Source: Thalassotalea sp. PP2-459 (lineage in GTDB: Bacteria > Pseudomonadota > Gammaproteobacteria > Enterobacterales > Alteromonadaceae). From it: a DNA stretch of 64,000 nucleotides. The DNA is taken from contig NZ_MKQD01000038.1 in assembly GCF_001913705.1 (NCBI RefSeq), positions 62,001-126,000 of the forward strand, read 5' to 3'. Each line of letters opens with the position of its first letter. The first letter of the stretch is position 1. Position numbers and translations under genes: made by a program. Under the pieces are notes generated by a model, which was not told the origin of the DNA, did no database searches, and was given only the letters and a program-made list of their open reading frames with translations. This document shows positions 18,703 through 27,777 of this stretch, one piece after another.

Positions 18703-19680
18703 CTAGTAATTAATGCTGCGTTTGATCGCTTCATACACTTTTAAGTGATCAGCGGCATGTTCTTTTTCAAGAGAAAGCGGATATGGTGTATCAATACCAC
18801 ACACTCGTTCAATAGGAGATTCTAAATGTAAGAAACATTCTTGTTGAATCGTTGCTGCTATTTCACTGGCAAAACCAGCCGTTAACGGAGCTTCTTGTGA
18901 AATAAGTAATCGGCCAGTTTTTAATACTGAATTTGCAACCGTTTCTACATCCCAAGGTAAAATAGTGCGTAAGTCAATAAGCTCACATGAAACACCATCT
19001 TTTTTAGCCATTTCCGCTGCTTTCTCGATAATTTCCATTTGAGCGCCCCACGCTAGCAAAGTAATATCTTTACCCTGCTCAGTGACTTCTGCTTTACCAA
19101 TGGGTAATTGATAATCTTCTTCGGGTACTTCACCCACTGACGCACGATATAAGCGTTTAGGTTCAAAGAAAATAACCGGATTATCATCACGAATTGAAGC
19201 AAGTAAAAGCCCTTTCGCTTGATAAGGATTACGCGGTACAACAATTTTTAAACCTGGCGTATGAGCAAAATATGCTTCAGGTGATTGGCTGTGGTATAAA
19301 CCGCCAGCAATACCACCGCCGTATGGTGTACGAATGGTGAGGTTACCTACATTGAACTCATTACCACTACGGTATCTAAATTTTGCAGATTCGTTAACAA
19401 TTTGATCAAATGCTGGGAAAATATAATCCGCAAATTGAATTTCTGCTATTGGCGTACTGCCTTGTGCTGCTAGACCGTTAGCAAAGCCAATAATACCTTG
19501 CTCAACCAGTGGTGTATTAAAACAACGCGCTTTACCATACTTTTCCTGTAAACCACTTGTCGCTCTAAATACACCACCAAAATGACCTACATCTTCGCCG
19601 AAACACAGGGCACTTTCGTTTTCTGCCATGGCAATATCTAAGGCATTGTTAATTGCCTGTAATAAATTCATTTGTGCCAT
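18703..19680 (-). CDS. bkdA2: Branched-chain 2-oxoacid dehydrogenase E1 beta subunit
   Basis: This is the beta subunit of the thiamine-diphosphate-dependent decarboxylase E1. The 325 residues contain the transketolase pyrimidine-binding domain ([20 protein letters not shown] near 25-45, the Glu activating thiamine) and the transketolase C-terminal domain with [18 protein letters not shown]. It has FGGVF and the ALxGxxP-type conserved segment [19 protein letters not shown]. The gene follows E1 alpha with a one-base start/stop overlap and precedes E2 by 10 bp, so the three are one operon. Substrate class is inferred from similarity to Bkd rather than pyruvate dehydrogenases. Confidence 0.92.
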   Translation of the reverse strand: MAQMNLLQAINNALDIAMAENESALCFGEDVGHFGGVFRATSGLQEKYGKARCFNTPLVEQGIIGFANGLAAQGSTPIAEIQFADYIFPAFDQIVNESAKFRYRSGNEFNVGNLTIRTPYGGGIAGGLYHSQSPEAYFAHTPGLKIVVPRNPYQAKGLLLASIRDDNPVIFFEPKRLYRASVGEVPEEDYQLPIGKAEVTEQGKDITLLAWGAQMEIIEKAAEMAKKDGVSCELIDLRTILPWDVETVANSVLKTGRLLISQEAPLTAGFASEIAATIQQECFLHLESPIERVCGIDTPYPLSLEKEHAADHLKVYEAIKRSINY

Positions 19681-20864
19681 TATTTGATTCTCCCTGCAGT
19701 AAGCGGGTACGCTTCAGGATATTTTTTGATATGTGCTTTAAGTGATGCCAACTGTTTCTGTAAATGTTCAGGCACTTGGTCATACACATCAGAAACCAAA
19801 TCTTCTACTGGTGGTTTCGCGATTTTTTCAGCCACTTTAACTGCAGCTAAAATATCTTCACGCAGCTGGTCAAACAATGCCGTTTCTTGGGCTTCATCCC
19901 ACCAGTTTTGCGCTAACATCCATGATTTCATACGGGAAAGCGGATCATGAGCATGCCATTTTTCTTCTTCTTCTTTCGTACGGTAACCTGACGGATCGTC
20001 TGATGTGGAGTGAGCCCCTAATCGATAAGACATCGCTTCAATCATCACAGGTTTACTTTCTTCAATGGCATAAGCCCGAGCTAATTGTACTGCTTTAAGC
20101 ACCGCTAAAATATCATTGCCATCAATACGAATGGTTTTCATGCCGTAACCGACACCACGTGAAGCAATACCGTTACCGACATATTGTTCATCAGAAGGGG
20201 TTGAAATAGCATAACCATTGTTACGACAGAAGAAAATAACAGGTGCATTATGCACTGCTGCCATGTTTAGTCCTGCATGAAAATCACCTTCTGAAGCGGC
20301 ACCTTCGCCAAAATAACAAAGTGTTACTGCGTCTTTTCCTTGAAGTTTTTGACCATAAGCATAACCGGCAGCTTGTGGTATTTGTGTCCCTAAAGGAGAA
20401 GAAATTGTCATGTAGTTTAGTTCATTCGAACCATAATGAATTGGCATTTGTCTGCCTTTACCCAGATCTTTTTCATTAGAAAACATTTGATTCATAAAGT
20501 TTTCTAAACTAAAACCTCGATAAATTAAAGCACCTTGCTCACGGTATTGTGCCATGATCATATCTTGTGCTTCTAATCCTGCTGCACCACCTATGCTAGC
20601 AGCTTCTTCACCTAATGCAGCCATATAGAAACTTATACGACCTTGGCGTTGTGCACCAATCATGCGTTCGTCTAATGCTCGGTGAAAAGCCAGTGCTTTA
20701 TAAATTTTTACCGCGTGCTCTTCATCAATGTTTGGAAGTTCAGCGCCTTGGTATACAGTACCATCTTGTTGTAATATTTTGAGGATGGGGATTTCAACTG
20801 AATGACCATCAATAAAAGCCGCGTTGTGTACAACAGGGCCTTCTTTGTAAATGTCAGTATTCAT
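19680..20864 (-). CDS. bkdA1: Branched-chain 2-oxoacid dehydrogenase E1 alpha subunit
   Basis: The alpha subunit of E1, 394 residues, binds the diphosphate of thiamine diphosphate. The motif [17 protein letters not shown], about 30 residues before [10 protein letters not shown], is the family ThDP-binding signature (usually GDG; here GEG). The phosphorylation-loop-like segment [19 protein letters not shown] is typical of branched-chain E1 alpha proteins. It is the first gene of the bkd operon, transcribed leftward from a 278-bp region that contains palindromic elements. The complex breaks down 2-oxo acids from valine, leucine and isoleucine and also supplies branched acyl-CoA primers for membrane fatty acids. 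Confidence 0.93.
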   Translation of the reverse strand: MNTDIYKEGPVVHNAAFIDGHSVEIPILKILQQDGTVYQGAELPNIDEEHAVKIYKALAFHRALDERMIGAQRQGRISFYMAALGEEAASIGGAAGLEAQDMIMAQYREQGALIYRGFSLENFMNQMFSNEKDLGKGRQMPIHYGSNELNYMTISSPLGTQIPQAAGYAYGQKLQGKDAVTLCYFGEGAASEGDFHAGLNMAAVHNAPVIFFCRNNGYAISTPSDEQYVGNGIASRGVGYGMKTIRIDGNDILAVLKAVQLARAYAIEESKPVMIEAMSYRLGAHSTSDDPSGYRTKEEEEKWHAHDPLSRMKSWMLAQNWWDEAQETALFDQLREDILAAVKVAEKIAKPPVEDLVSDVYDQVPEHLQKQLASLKAHIKKYPEAYPLTAGRIK

Positions 20865-20996
20865 AGCCTTCTCTTATGTTTTACCCAATGTTAAAGGGAA
20901 TATCAAAAACCTGTATGCAATCAAGTATAGTGCGAGATTGCATAAATGAGACTTTCGTTTTAGGTGCGTTATCATTTATGTTTTTTACCTGCGCAA

Positions 20997-21025
20997 ACTT
21001 TACCTTTACGTTAACTGTAATGCAA
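20997..21025 (-). promoter_or_regulatory. Candidate bkd promoter with palindrome between -35 and -10
   Basis: On the minus strand TTGCAT (21025-21020) and TAAAGT (21002-20997) are spaced by 17 bp. The spacer holds an imperfect palindrome centred on GTTAAC (TTTACGTTAACTGTAA, 21005-21020). Palindromes inside the spacer are typical of MerR-family regulators, and LiuR, a MerR-type protein, is known to control branched-chain amino acid breakdown in gammaproteobacteria. The assignment to LiuR is inference only. Confidence 0.4.
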
Positions 21026-21061
21026 GTTTCAAAAGTACACCACACTTCATCTTGTTTGTAA

Positions 21062-21079
21062 GTGAACATTAATGTTTAC
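21062..21079. promoter_or_regulatory. 18-bp palindrome upstream of the bkd operon
   Basis: GTGAACATTAATGTTTAC has a perfect 12-bp core AACATTAATGTT (21065-21076) and one mismatched pair outside it. It lies about 40 bp upstream of the candidate bkd -35, in a position typical of an activator or repressor site. The astE gene ends about 60 bp to its right. Confidence 0.4.
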
Positions 21080-21142
21080 AGAAATATTTTAAAATCTATA
21101 AAAACAATAAATTACCTATGTACCTGTTAATATATTCGATGG

Positions 21143-22222
21143 TTAATTTTCGTTCAAACTGGCAGGGATCACCGTCAGCATCGCTCGCTGACCAATAGCA
21201 ACATTCGCATTTGGGAATATAATTGCTTCACCTTCATGCTTAGTTTTGATTTTGTTACCGCCATCTATTGCTAAAACGTGGTCTTTTGGAAAGTCAGTAA
21301 AATTAACCGTATCGCTAGAAAACGTTAATTCAAACGCTTCATGCTGACGATTTATCACCTGTGCAACGGTAAATATATGAAAGTCATTTTCATCGTATGC
21401 TTTGAGCTCAAGGTTTTGCCCAGACACTAATTTAGTTAGCGTTGAAGCTACTTGTTTGAACTGTGTCATGTCGTTATTACCAAATGGCTGAACCTTACCA
21501 AGTTCAATAGTAAAGGCATCGGCACCAAAGTGCTTTGACGAAAAATAACTGAATGTCGTTGTAGGTGAATTTGATAATAAAACAGTATTCACACCACACG
21601 CTAAAAGGAATTGTAATTGCGAAGATTTTCTAGGTTTACCATGTAAATACGGGTATACCGCAAACTTATCATATTTTGCACCACGAATTGCTGTGTGTAA
21701 GTCATAGTGCATACGTTCACGCGATTTATTGAGGGTGGCGCCATGTTCAAAAAATTGTTTGATCGTGTTTTCAAGCAATAAAGCGCGCTCACGCTCTTTA
21801 TTAATGAGTCCTGCACCATTTCCTTGATCTAGTGAGTGCCCTCCTGAGAAGAGCCTGTTCATGTTTTCTTCAACGAAGCGCTCAGCAATATTCATCGAAG
21901 CAATATTGCCAAAAATAAATAAAACCCGCTGACCAACATTAAGCTGACCGAGAATAATCTTTTGAATGATATCGCGACAAATTTCAATGGGTGCTGTTTC
22001 ATTACCATGAACACCACTAGATAAAACAATATCTTGCGTGGTGTCTACACCTTTTGGTGAAAATGAAATAATACCGGTGTCAAAAACAGACACGGTACAT
22101 TGTGAAGTGGTTGCTTGATGAGTAACATCAAAGGAAAATGTTTCTGGTAATGACCATGGATGCTCGCGTGAAAGCGCTAGAAAGTCACCCGTTGTTTGTA
22201 ACTGCTGCTGTAAACTACCCAA
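21143..22222 (-). CDS. astE: Succinylglutamate desuccinylase AstE (M14-like zinc enzyme)
   Basis: AstE hydrolyses N-succinylglutamate to glutamate and succinate, the last step of the arginine succinyltransferase (AST) pathway. The 359 residues belong to the AstE/aspartoacylase fold. The first zinc ligands are visible in SGVHGNETAPIE (His and Glu near residues 70-73), followed by the NMNRLFSG arginine-containing segment and DLHTA with the third ligand. The C-terminus has the AstE beta-barrel part. None of the other ast genes (astA, B, C, D) is next to it, so it is a stand-alone copy here. Start ATG at 22222. Confidence 0.9.
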   Translation of the reverse strand: MGSLQQQLQTTGDFLALSREHPWSLPETFSFDVTHQATTSQCTVSVFDTGIISFSPKGVDTTQDIVLSSGVHGNETAPIEICRDIIQKIILGQLNVGQRVLFIFGNIASMNIAERFVEENMNRLFSGGHSLDQGNGAGLINKERERALLLENTIKQFFEHGATLNKSRERMHYDLHTAIRGAKYDKFAVYPYLHGKPRKSSQLQFLLACGVNTVLLSNSPTTTFSYFSSKHFGADAFTIELGKVQPFGNNDMTQFKQVASTLTKLVSGQNLELKAYDENDFHIFTVAQVINRQHEAFELTFSSDTVNFTDFPKDHVLAIDGGNKIKTKHEGEAIIFPNANVAIGQRAMLTVIPASLNEN

Positions 22223-22346
22223 ACCAATTTCTTACTATGGTGAATGATAGTGGTTATTGTAAAATATTTAGCGTCATTTTTTTACTATAATATTCACTCA
22301 GATAAAAAAACGTGTTCAAGCAGAAAACTTTCAACGTTACTTTCAG

Positions 22347-23084
22347 TTAACTATGACCGTGGATCGCATTTTTACCACGATGTTTTGCCACTAAAAGAGC
22401 ATCTTCTACATCATGAAGGATATCTTCAACAATTTGATGTTTTTCATAAATAGCAAACCCTATACTACAGGTGATCTCAACAGTAGATGCCATGGTTGGA
22501 TCATCAATCGCTTGTTGTAATTTTTCAGCAAATTGATACGGGGGAGACTTTGATGTAATCGGCGCTATTACAATAAAGTTATCATCTAACCAGCGACATA
22601 ATAATGCTTGCTTAGGAATAGCTGCATTAAGCTTTCTTGTGACTTGCTTTAGCACTTCATCACCGACTAATTGTCCATATAAGTCATTTACTTTTTTAAA
22701 ATCATCTAAATCAACTTGAAACACTGCAAATGGTTGTTCGTGTTTATTGGCTAACTCACACCAAGAAATTAAGCTTAATTGTCCTGAACGTCTATTGGGT
22801 AAACCGGTTAGCGGATCTATTAATGATATTTGCTCTAACGTATGAGCCATAATACCTAGCTCTCGTATCCGGCGGTAACTGAAAATAAGCCAGCTAAACG
22901 CTAGCGTGAACGTTAGTGGAATTAACTCGTCAAGTTCATAGTTTTCATGTCTCATTACAAATTGATAGATGCCTTCAAAAAAGTCTATTTGCATGAAAAC
23001 AATCAGAAACGCTAAGTTTACCACTGCTATCACTAATAAATCTTTTATCACTGTCGGTCGATGTATGTACTGACGATGAGGCAT
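22347..23084 (-). CDS. Membrane protein with a degenerate GGDEF domain
   Basis: A 245-residue protein with two predicted membrane helices in the first ~75 residues and a diguanylate-cyclase-type domain from about residue 85 (SLIDPLTGLPNRR, then DLDDFKKVNDLYG). The signature loop that should read GG(D/E)EF is WLDDN in LLCRWLDDNFIVIAP, so the residues that bind GTP phosphates are lost. No RxxD inhibitory site is visible upstream of it. The fold is recognised with confidence, but catalytic activity is unlikely. It may act as a binding or scaffold protein. It stands between astE and pgm on the same strand, with 97 bp to pgm. Confidence 0.85.
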   Translation of the reverse strand: MPHRQYIHRPTVIKDLLVIAVVNLAFLIVFMQIDFFEGIYQFVMRHENYELDELIPLTFTLAFSWLIFSYRRIRELGIMAHTLEQISLIDPLTGLPNRRSGQLSLISWCELANKHEQPFAVFQVDLDDFKKVNDLYGQLVGDEVLKQVTRKLNAAIPKQALLCRWLDDNFIVIAPITSKSPPYQFAEKLQQAIDDPTMASTVEITCSIGFAIYEKHQIVEDILHDVEDALLVAKHRGKNAIHGHS

Positions 23085-23181
23085 AATCTCTCTTAAAATG
23101 AACTTGTTATTGTTGTTAAATGCACTCCTTGCATCTTAATCCTTGTTAAATTTTAATCAAATTGTACGTTATTTCGCACCA

Positions 23182-24828
23182 TTATGATGCATTTTTTGTA
23201 AACATTTTCTTAACAATCAATTGGGCATCCTCAATTATACGATCTAAATGCGCTTCATTAATAAAACTTTCAGCGTATATTTTATAAATATCTTCCGTAC
23301 CTGACGGTCTAGCTGCAAACCAACCATTCTCAGTGGTAACCTTAATACCACCAATAGACGCACCATTTGCCGGGGCATGTGTCATTTTCTCAATGATAGG
23401 CTCGCCAGCTAAGGTCTGCTCGTCTATGTCATTTGCATCAATTGATGTGAAAATATGTTTTTGTTGTAATGTTGCAACGGCTTCATTGCGCTTATAGCAA
23501 GGCTCACCTAATGCTTCGGCTAGCTCATTATAGTACTGTTGAGGGTTTTTTCCTGTTACGGCTAATATTTCTGCTGCAAGCAACGCCATGATGAAACCAT
23601 CTTTATCGGTTGTCCAACAACTACCATCAAGTGCTAAAAACGAAGCACCAGCACTTTCTTCACCACCAAAAGCATAGTCTCCAGAATGAAGCCCTTCTAC
23701 GAACCATTTGAAACCAACAGGTACTTCTGCCAACGGTTTGTTTAATGATTTGGCCACACGATCAATAATCGAGCTAGACACTAATGTTTTACCAATTTTA
23801 CAAGTATCTGACCATTGTCGATGCGTCATTAAATAATGAATAGCAACCGCGAGATAATGGTTAGGGTTCATTAACCCATCTGTTTTTGTCACAATACCGT
23901 GGCGATCGAAATCAGCATCATTTCCTACAGCAATATCAAAACGATCTTTTAAATCAATCAAGCTAGCCATCGCATAGGGTGATGAACAATCCATACGAAT
24001 TTTTCCATCTTTATCAAGGGTCATGAAAGCAAAGCTAGCGTCTACTTTTTCGTTTACCACCGTTAATGCTAGTTGATAACGTTCAGCAATAGCAGGCCAA
24101 TAATCAATACCAGATCCTCCCATCGGATCAGCACCAATGGTTACTCCAGCTTGTTGTATTGCCTTAAAGTCAATAACTTTTGATAATTCATTTACATAGA
24201 AAGTAATAAAGTCTTGCTTGGTTAATAACGGCGATTGCAATGCATGTTGATAACTTGCTTGCTTTGCATCTAACAAACCTCGTTGAATAATGTCGTTCGC
24301 GCGCTTTTCAATACGTTGGGTAATATTTCCTTCCGCAGGGCCTCCGTGAGGAGGGTTATATTTTATACCACCATCTGCGGGGGGGTTATGAGAAGGTGTA
24401 ATGATAAGACCATCAGCTTGAGTGTGGTGTTCACGGTTATGAACGATGATTAACCTTGAAATTACCGGAGTAGGCGTAAACCCAAAGTCTTGCTGCACTA
24501 TTACCGGCACGTTATTAGCAATTAATACCGATAATGCGGTAGCAAATGCAGGTTCAGATAATGCGTGAGTATCTTTACCCAAAAACAGTGGCCCATCAAT
24601 TCCCTGCTGCTGTCGGTATTCAGCAACGGCTTGGCAAATAGCTATAATATGATGCTCATTAAAGCTATGTTTTACAGAGGTGCCTCTATGTCCAGATGTA
24701 CCAAAACTAACACGTTGCTCAACGTGATTAATATCAGGTTGATTAAGGTAATACTGACTAACAACAGACGGTATGTTTTCTAGATCTTTTGGCGTAGCTT
24801 GTTGACCTGCATTTTTGTGAACAGACAT
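23182..24828 (-). CDS. pgm: Phosphoglucomutase (alpha-D-glucose phosphate-specific)
   Basis: Pgm interconverts glucose 1-phosphate and glucose 6-phosphate, linking glycolysis with glycogen and surface polysaccharide precursors. The 548 residues (E. coli 546) show the N-terminal FGTSGHRG, the phosphoserine loop TPSHNPPADGG, the metal-binding GNDADFDRHG (Asp triad) and the sugar-binding GGEESAG, with the phosphate-binding ARPSGTEDIYKIYAE near the C-terminus. It begins 18 bp after seqA on the minus strand; the seqA-pgm pair is conserved in enterobacteria, vibrios and alteromonads. Confidence 0.97.
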   Translation of the reverse strand: MSVHKNAGQQATPKDLENIPSVVSQYYLNQPDINHVEQRVSFGTSGHRGTSVKHSFNEHHIIAICQAVAEYRQQQGIDGPLFLGKDTHALSEPAFATALSVLIANNVPVIVQQDFGFTPTPVISRLIIVHNREHHTQADGLIITPSHNPPADGGIKYNPPHGGPAEGNITQRIEKRANDIIQRGLLDAKQASYQHALQSPLLTKQDFITFYVNELSKVIDFKAIQQAGVTIGADPMGGSGIDYWPAIAERYQLALTVVNEKVDASFAFMTLDKDGKIRMDCSSPYAMASLIDLKDRFDIAVGNDADFDRHGIVTKTDGLMNPNHYLAVAIHYLMTHRQWSDTCKIGKTLVSSSIIDRVAKSLNKPLAEVPVGFKWFVEGLHSGDYAFGGEESAGASFLALDGSCWTTDKDGFIMALLAAEILAVTGKNPQQYYNELAEALGEPCYKRNEAVATLQQKHIFTSIDANDIDEQTLAGEPIIEKMTHAPANGASIGGIKVTTENGWFAARPSGTEDIYKIYAESFINEAHLDRIIEDAQLIVKKMFTKNAS

Positions 24829-24845
24829 GAATACCTCTTAATTTT

Positions 24846-25394
24846 TTATAATAAATCTCTTATTTTTTCTATTTGCTCATCTACATAGCCTAAGGCTTTT
24901 GCTACCTCGGTGATCATCATTTTTTTCCGGGTGGTATTTGAATTAGTAATCACCCAAAAGCGACTTTCAGGGATCTGACGTGGCTTTGTACTACTACCAG
25001 ATTCACTCAACGCTTTTTCACTATCAGCAAAATATAAGCGGTCTCGTCCTCTTATACCTAAAACCGTAGAAAATGCTTCGCCATGTACACGATGTAACGC
25101 AGATAATAACAATAAAAAACGCCCGACGACTCCTCTTTGCATAGCGAGTTCTTCTTTATTTATAACATCGAATACATTTTTCTTTTCTGCATTTTTTACT
25201 TGAGCAGAAGCAGACACTTGGTTTTCTAGCGAAAATGTTTTAGTTACTTTGTCGGCACTAACCGACTTTGCTTTCGTTTGCTCTCCTGGCAAAGCCAACA
25301 GGCGCCGTAATATGGATGACGCGCTTTCGCCAATATATTGAGTATTTGACGCTAAATATTGATATAACTCTTCATCTATTTCGATATGTTTCAT
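24846..25394 (-). CDS. seqA: Negative regulator of replication initiation SeqA
   Basis: SeqA binds hemimethylated GATC sites and sequesters oriC and newly replicated DNA. The N-terminal oligomerisation domain is clear ([16 protein letters not shown] and [13 protein letters not shown]), followed by a linker of about 50 residues and a C-terminal DNA-binding domain ([30 protein letters not shown] and [10 protein letters not shown]). The length of 182 matches E. coli (181). Its presence implies Dam methylation in this organism, as in other Alteromonadales, Vibrionales and Enterobacterales. It diverges from ybfF. Confidence 0.97.
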   Translation of the reverse strand: MKHIEIDEELYQYLASNTQYIGESASSILRRLLALPGEQTKAKSVSADKVTKTFSLENQVSASAQVKNAEKKNVFDVINKEELAMQRGVVGRFLLLLSALHRVHGEAFSTVLGIRGRDRLYFADSEKALSESGSSTKPRQIPESRFWVITNSNTTRKKMMITEVAKALGYVDEQIEKIRDLL

Positions 25395-25426
25395 CTAATA
25401 ACCTTACCACGATAATTGCGAGCAAG

Positions 25427-25490
25427 ATTATACTGAGCTTATTACTAAGTCTCTAGAGGAATTTAGCTTATTGATGAAATTCAGTATAAT
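25427..25490. promoter_or_regulatory. Divergent seqA / ybfF promoters with mirrored -10 boxes
   Basis: A perfect 10-bp inverted repeat, ATTATACTGA (25427-25436) and TCAGTATAAT (25481-25490), places TATAAT on each strand 30-35 bp before seqA and ybfF. Each arm is CAG followed by TATAAT. No consensus -35 is seen for either gene. The arms look like back-to-back -10 elements, possibly read by one shared regulator. Confidence 0.5.
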
Positions 25491-25520
25491 GTTATCAACA
25501 TTCATTATTTTTATTTGTTC

Positions 25521-26291
25521 ATGGCCATTCTTCATTATCAACAACAAGGACAAGGTGCTCACTTACTCCTCATACATGGTTTACTGGGTAGCTTAGAAAA
25601 CTTAAACATGGTCGCCAAACCGTTAAGCGAGCATTATACTGTTACCAATGTCGATGTCAGAAATCACGGTAGCTCCCCACAGATTAATAATATGGAATAT
25701 GACTCACTAGCGACCGACATTATTGACACTATGGACGCGCTAAACATAGAAACAGCAAGTATTTTAGGTCATTCTATGGGAGGGAAAATAGCTATGCAGG
25801 TAGCGTTAGAATACCCTCGGCGCGTTAATAAACTTATCGTTGCTGATATCGCGCCTACTGCATATCCTCCACATCATGAGCAAATTTTTGCAGGTCTTAA
25901 TGCGATTGATTTACATAGCATTGAAAGTAGAAAAGATGCCGATGTAACGCTTTCACATTATGTTGAACAAGCAGGCGTTCGACAATTTTTATTGCGTAAT
26001 TTAACAAAACATAATGAACAATTTCATTTTAAATGTAATCTCGCATTTTTAACTCACTGCTATCCACAAATTATGGCCGCATATCAAGGAGAGCGACGGT
26101 TTTCTCGACCTACATTATTCATTAAAGGCAGTGAATCAAATTACATTACCCATCAGCATCGTGATAGAATCAATCAACTATTTCCTAGTGCTTCAGCAAA
26201 GATAATTCAAGGTGCTGGCCATTGGTTGCACGCAGAAAAGACCGTAGCTTTTAATAAAATTGTCGGTGATTTTTTGCAAAAAATTCATTAA
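25521..26291 (+). CDS. ybfF: Alpha/beta-hydrolase esterase YbfF
   Basis: A 256-residue esterase of the alpha/beta-hydrolase family. The oxyanion segment LLIHGLLGSLENL and the nucleophile elbow GHSMGG (Ser near residue 93) are clear, and the catalytic His is in GAGHWLHAEK near residue 236. E. coli YbfF hydrolyses acyl-CoA and short esters; the cell role is not settled. I chose the ATG at 25521 over the TTG at 25515 because MAILHYQQQG aligns with family starts. It diverges from seqA, as in E. coli, and runs toward the DUF2788 gene. Confidence 0.9.
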   Translation: MAILHYQQQGQGAHLLLIHGLLGSLENLNMVAKPLSEHYTVTNVDVRNHGSSPQINNMEYDSLATDIIDTMDALNIETASILGHSMGGKIAMQVALEYPRRVNKLIVADIAPTAYPPHHEQIFAGLNAIDLHSIESRKDADVTLSHYVEQAGVRQFLLRNLTKHNEQFHFKCNLAFLTHCYPQIMAAYQGERRFSRPTLFIKGSESNYITHQHRDRINQLFPSASAKIIQGAGHWLHAEKTVAFNKIVGDFLQKIH

Positions 26292-26401
26292 AGGATATTA
26301 TTTGCCTTTTTTATTGCATATGCAATAATTTATATGGTAAAAATAATGCGTAAGGTGTTTGCAATGTGCTATAGTCGCGCCTGAATTTTTTAAGGTGAAT
26401 T

Positions 26402-26623
26402 ATGCTTGCTGAACACTTTGCTTTAATTGAAAAAATAGGCTTAAACTTATTTTTTGTTTTTATATTTGTTTTCATAGGGTTATCTATACATGACATTATG
26501 AAAAAAAATGATGTGCCTAAAATGGGACAATACGTAGTGTACTTCGTGTTGTTTTTAGGTTGTGCTGGCTTTATTGCCAAGGGCGTGATCCAATTTATTT
26601 GGGAAAATCAGGGCCTAGGCTAA
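26402..26623 (+). CDS. Small two-helix membrane protein of the DUF2788 family
   Basis: A 73-residue inner-membrane protein with two hydrophobic helices (about 12-28 and 43-62) joined by a short polar stretch, IHDIMKKNDVPKMGQYVV. This is the pattern of DUF2788, a family known from marine gammaproteobacteria and found next to ybfF and ybfE. Function is unknown. TAAGG lies 6 nt before the ATG. The stop is followed by the ybfE ATG after 2 bp, so the two are probably translated together. Confidence 0.8.
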   Translation: MLAEHFALIEKIGLNLFFVFIFVFIGLSIHDIMKKNDVPKMGQYVVYFVLFLGCAGFIAKGVIQFIWENQGLG

Positions 26624-26625
26624 CC

Positions 26626-26907
26626 ATGGCAAAACACGAAGCAGATTTAACCACAATCGACATATTTGGTGATGATAAGCGACCTGGTCGCCCAAAAACC
26701 AATCCGCATTCGCGGAGCGTTCAGGTTCGAATTAACAAACGAAACCAAGTAAAAAGAGACCGAAATAACGGTTTAAAACGTGTTGAATTTAAAATTCATC
26801 AAAATTTGATAGAAAAACTAGATCAGCTCGCACAGAATGCTAGCTGCAACAGAAGTGAACTTATCGAATCACTTATCATAAAAGCATTAGCAAGCGAAGA
26901 AAATTAA
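26626..26907 (+). CDS. ybfE: LexA-regulated ribbon-helix-helix-like protein YbfE
   Basis: A 93-residue basic protein that resembles E. coli YbfE, a member of the LexA regulon. The C-terminal half (about 50-90) has the pattern of a ribbon-helix-helix DNA-binding unit: RVEFKIHQNLIEKLDQLAQ, then NRSELIESLI. The N-terminal half is charged and rich in Arg and Lys. I place the start at ATG 26626, after the DUF2788 stop; a longer frame exists upstream but overlaps that gene. It precedes fldA by 18 bp, the same order as in E. coli. No LexA box was seen directly upstream, so SOS control would have to come from elsewhere. Confidence 0.8.
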   Translation: MAKHEADLTTIDIFGDDKRPGRPKTNPHSRSVQVRINKRNQVKRDRNNGLKRVEFKIHQNLIEKLDQLAQNASCNRSELIESLIIKALASEEN

Positions 26908-26925
26908 AGTAAAAGGTTATTATTC

Positions 26926-27453
26926 ATGGCAATTGTAGGTTTATTTTTTGGTAGCGATACAGGTAACACTGAAGCGATAGGCAAAATGATCCAAAAGAAA
27001 TTAGGCAAAAAAATGGTTGAGGTAAAAGATATTGCCAAAAGTACCAAAGAAGATATCGCCGCTTTTGATTTGATTATTTTAGGTATTCCAACGTGGTACT
27101 ACGGTGAAAACCAATGTGACTGGGATGATTTTTTACCTGAGTTAGAAGAAATTGATTTCACCGACAAATTAGTCGCTATTTTCGGTTTAGGTGATCAAGA
27201 AGATTACGCAGAATACTTTTGTGACGCAATGGAACCGCTTAGAGATATTTGTGAATCTAAAGGGGCCATAATTGTTGGCAACTGGCCAAACGAAGGTTAC
27301 GAATTTGAAGCCTCAAAAGCGTTAATTGATGAAAATACTTTTATTGGGCTTTGTGTCGATGAAGACAGACAACCTGAGCTTACAGAAGAACGTGTAGATA
27401 AATGGGTTAATCTTGTTTATGAAGAAATGTGTTTAGCTGAACTTGCTGATTAA
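26926..27453 (+). CDS. fldA: Flavodoxin FldA
   Basis: A 175-residue FMN electron carrier that feeds reductive enzymes such as biotin synthase, MiaB-type and IspG/IspH proteins. The FMN phosphate loop GSDTGNTEAIGK near residues 9-20, the aromatic isoalloxazine site PTWYYGENQCDWDDF and the GLGDQEDYAEYFCDA segment define a long-chain flavodoxin, the same length as E. coli FldA (176). The gene is followed by a terminator and fur, conserved order ybfE-fldA-fur. Iron regulation through Fur is known for fldA relatives; no clear Fur box was seen here. Confidence 0.97.
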   Translation: MAIVGLFFGSDTGNTEAIGKMIQKKLGKKMVEVKDIAKSTKEDIAAFDLIILGIPTWYYGENQCDWDDFLPELEEIDFTDKLVAIFGLGDQEDYAEYFCDAMEPLRDICESKGAIIVGNWPNEGYEFEASKALIDENTFIGLCVDEDRQPELTEERVDKWVNLVYEEMCLAELAD

Positions 27454-27472
27454 GTTGTCATAAAATACTCAT

Positions 27473-27498
27473 AAAAACCTGCATTAATGCAGGTTTTT
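27473..27498. terminator. Terminator of fldA
   Basis: A 26-bp perfect palindrome, AAAAACCTGCATTA with its mirror, ends in T6. It lies 20 bp after the fldA stop. Confidence 0.9.
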
Positions 27499-27738
27499 TA
27501 AATCTGTTAATATAATACCAAACTCAGCCCAGAAAACTTGTAGTATTTTCTTGTATTGATATCGATAATTACACACAAATCGATCACGCTTTTTTTAATA
27601 AGCATATTCATAGAATATTGCCTTGATTCTCAGAGAACCACCGATTAGAAAATTCTTGTAAAGTGATCAAATAATTAACTGAAACACGATAATAAAAAAT
27701 ATCGTTAAATAGCCCTTTAATATCACGGCAAATCCCAC

Positions 27739-27744
27739 TATAAT
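27739..27744 (+). promoter_or_regulatory. Candidate -10 box of fur
   Basis: Consensus TATAAT, 33 bp before the chosen fur start. The hexamer 17 bp upstream is TTTAAT, a weak -35. Confidence 0.5.
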
Positions 27745-27777
27745 TTTACCCTTTACGACCAATTGAGACGTTACTTC

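Larger units (their letters stand above)
27454..27777. other. Intergenic region between fldA and fur
   Basis: This 324-bp stretch holds the fldA terminator at its left end. It also has an inverted repeat ACGATA (27686-27691) / TATCGT (27700-27705) and a TATAAT -10 box (27739-27744) 33 bp before the fur ATG. No ORF with a start signal and no convincing Fur box were found. Confidence 0.6.

Noticed and set aside
20876-21069. Two ~60-codon frames on opposite strands upstream of bkdA1
   Set aside because: They overlap each other and the bkd promoter palindromes, and have no Shine-Dalgarno site or known similarity.
27454-27777. Fur box upstream of fur
   Set aside because: The ACGATA/TATCGT repeat resembles half of a Fur site in base composition, but the GATAATGATTATC core is absent.
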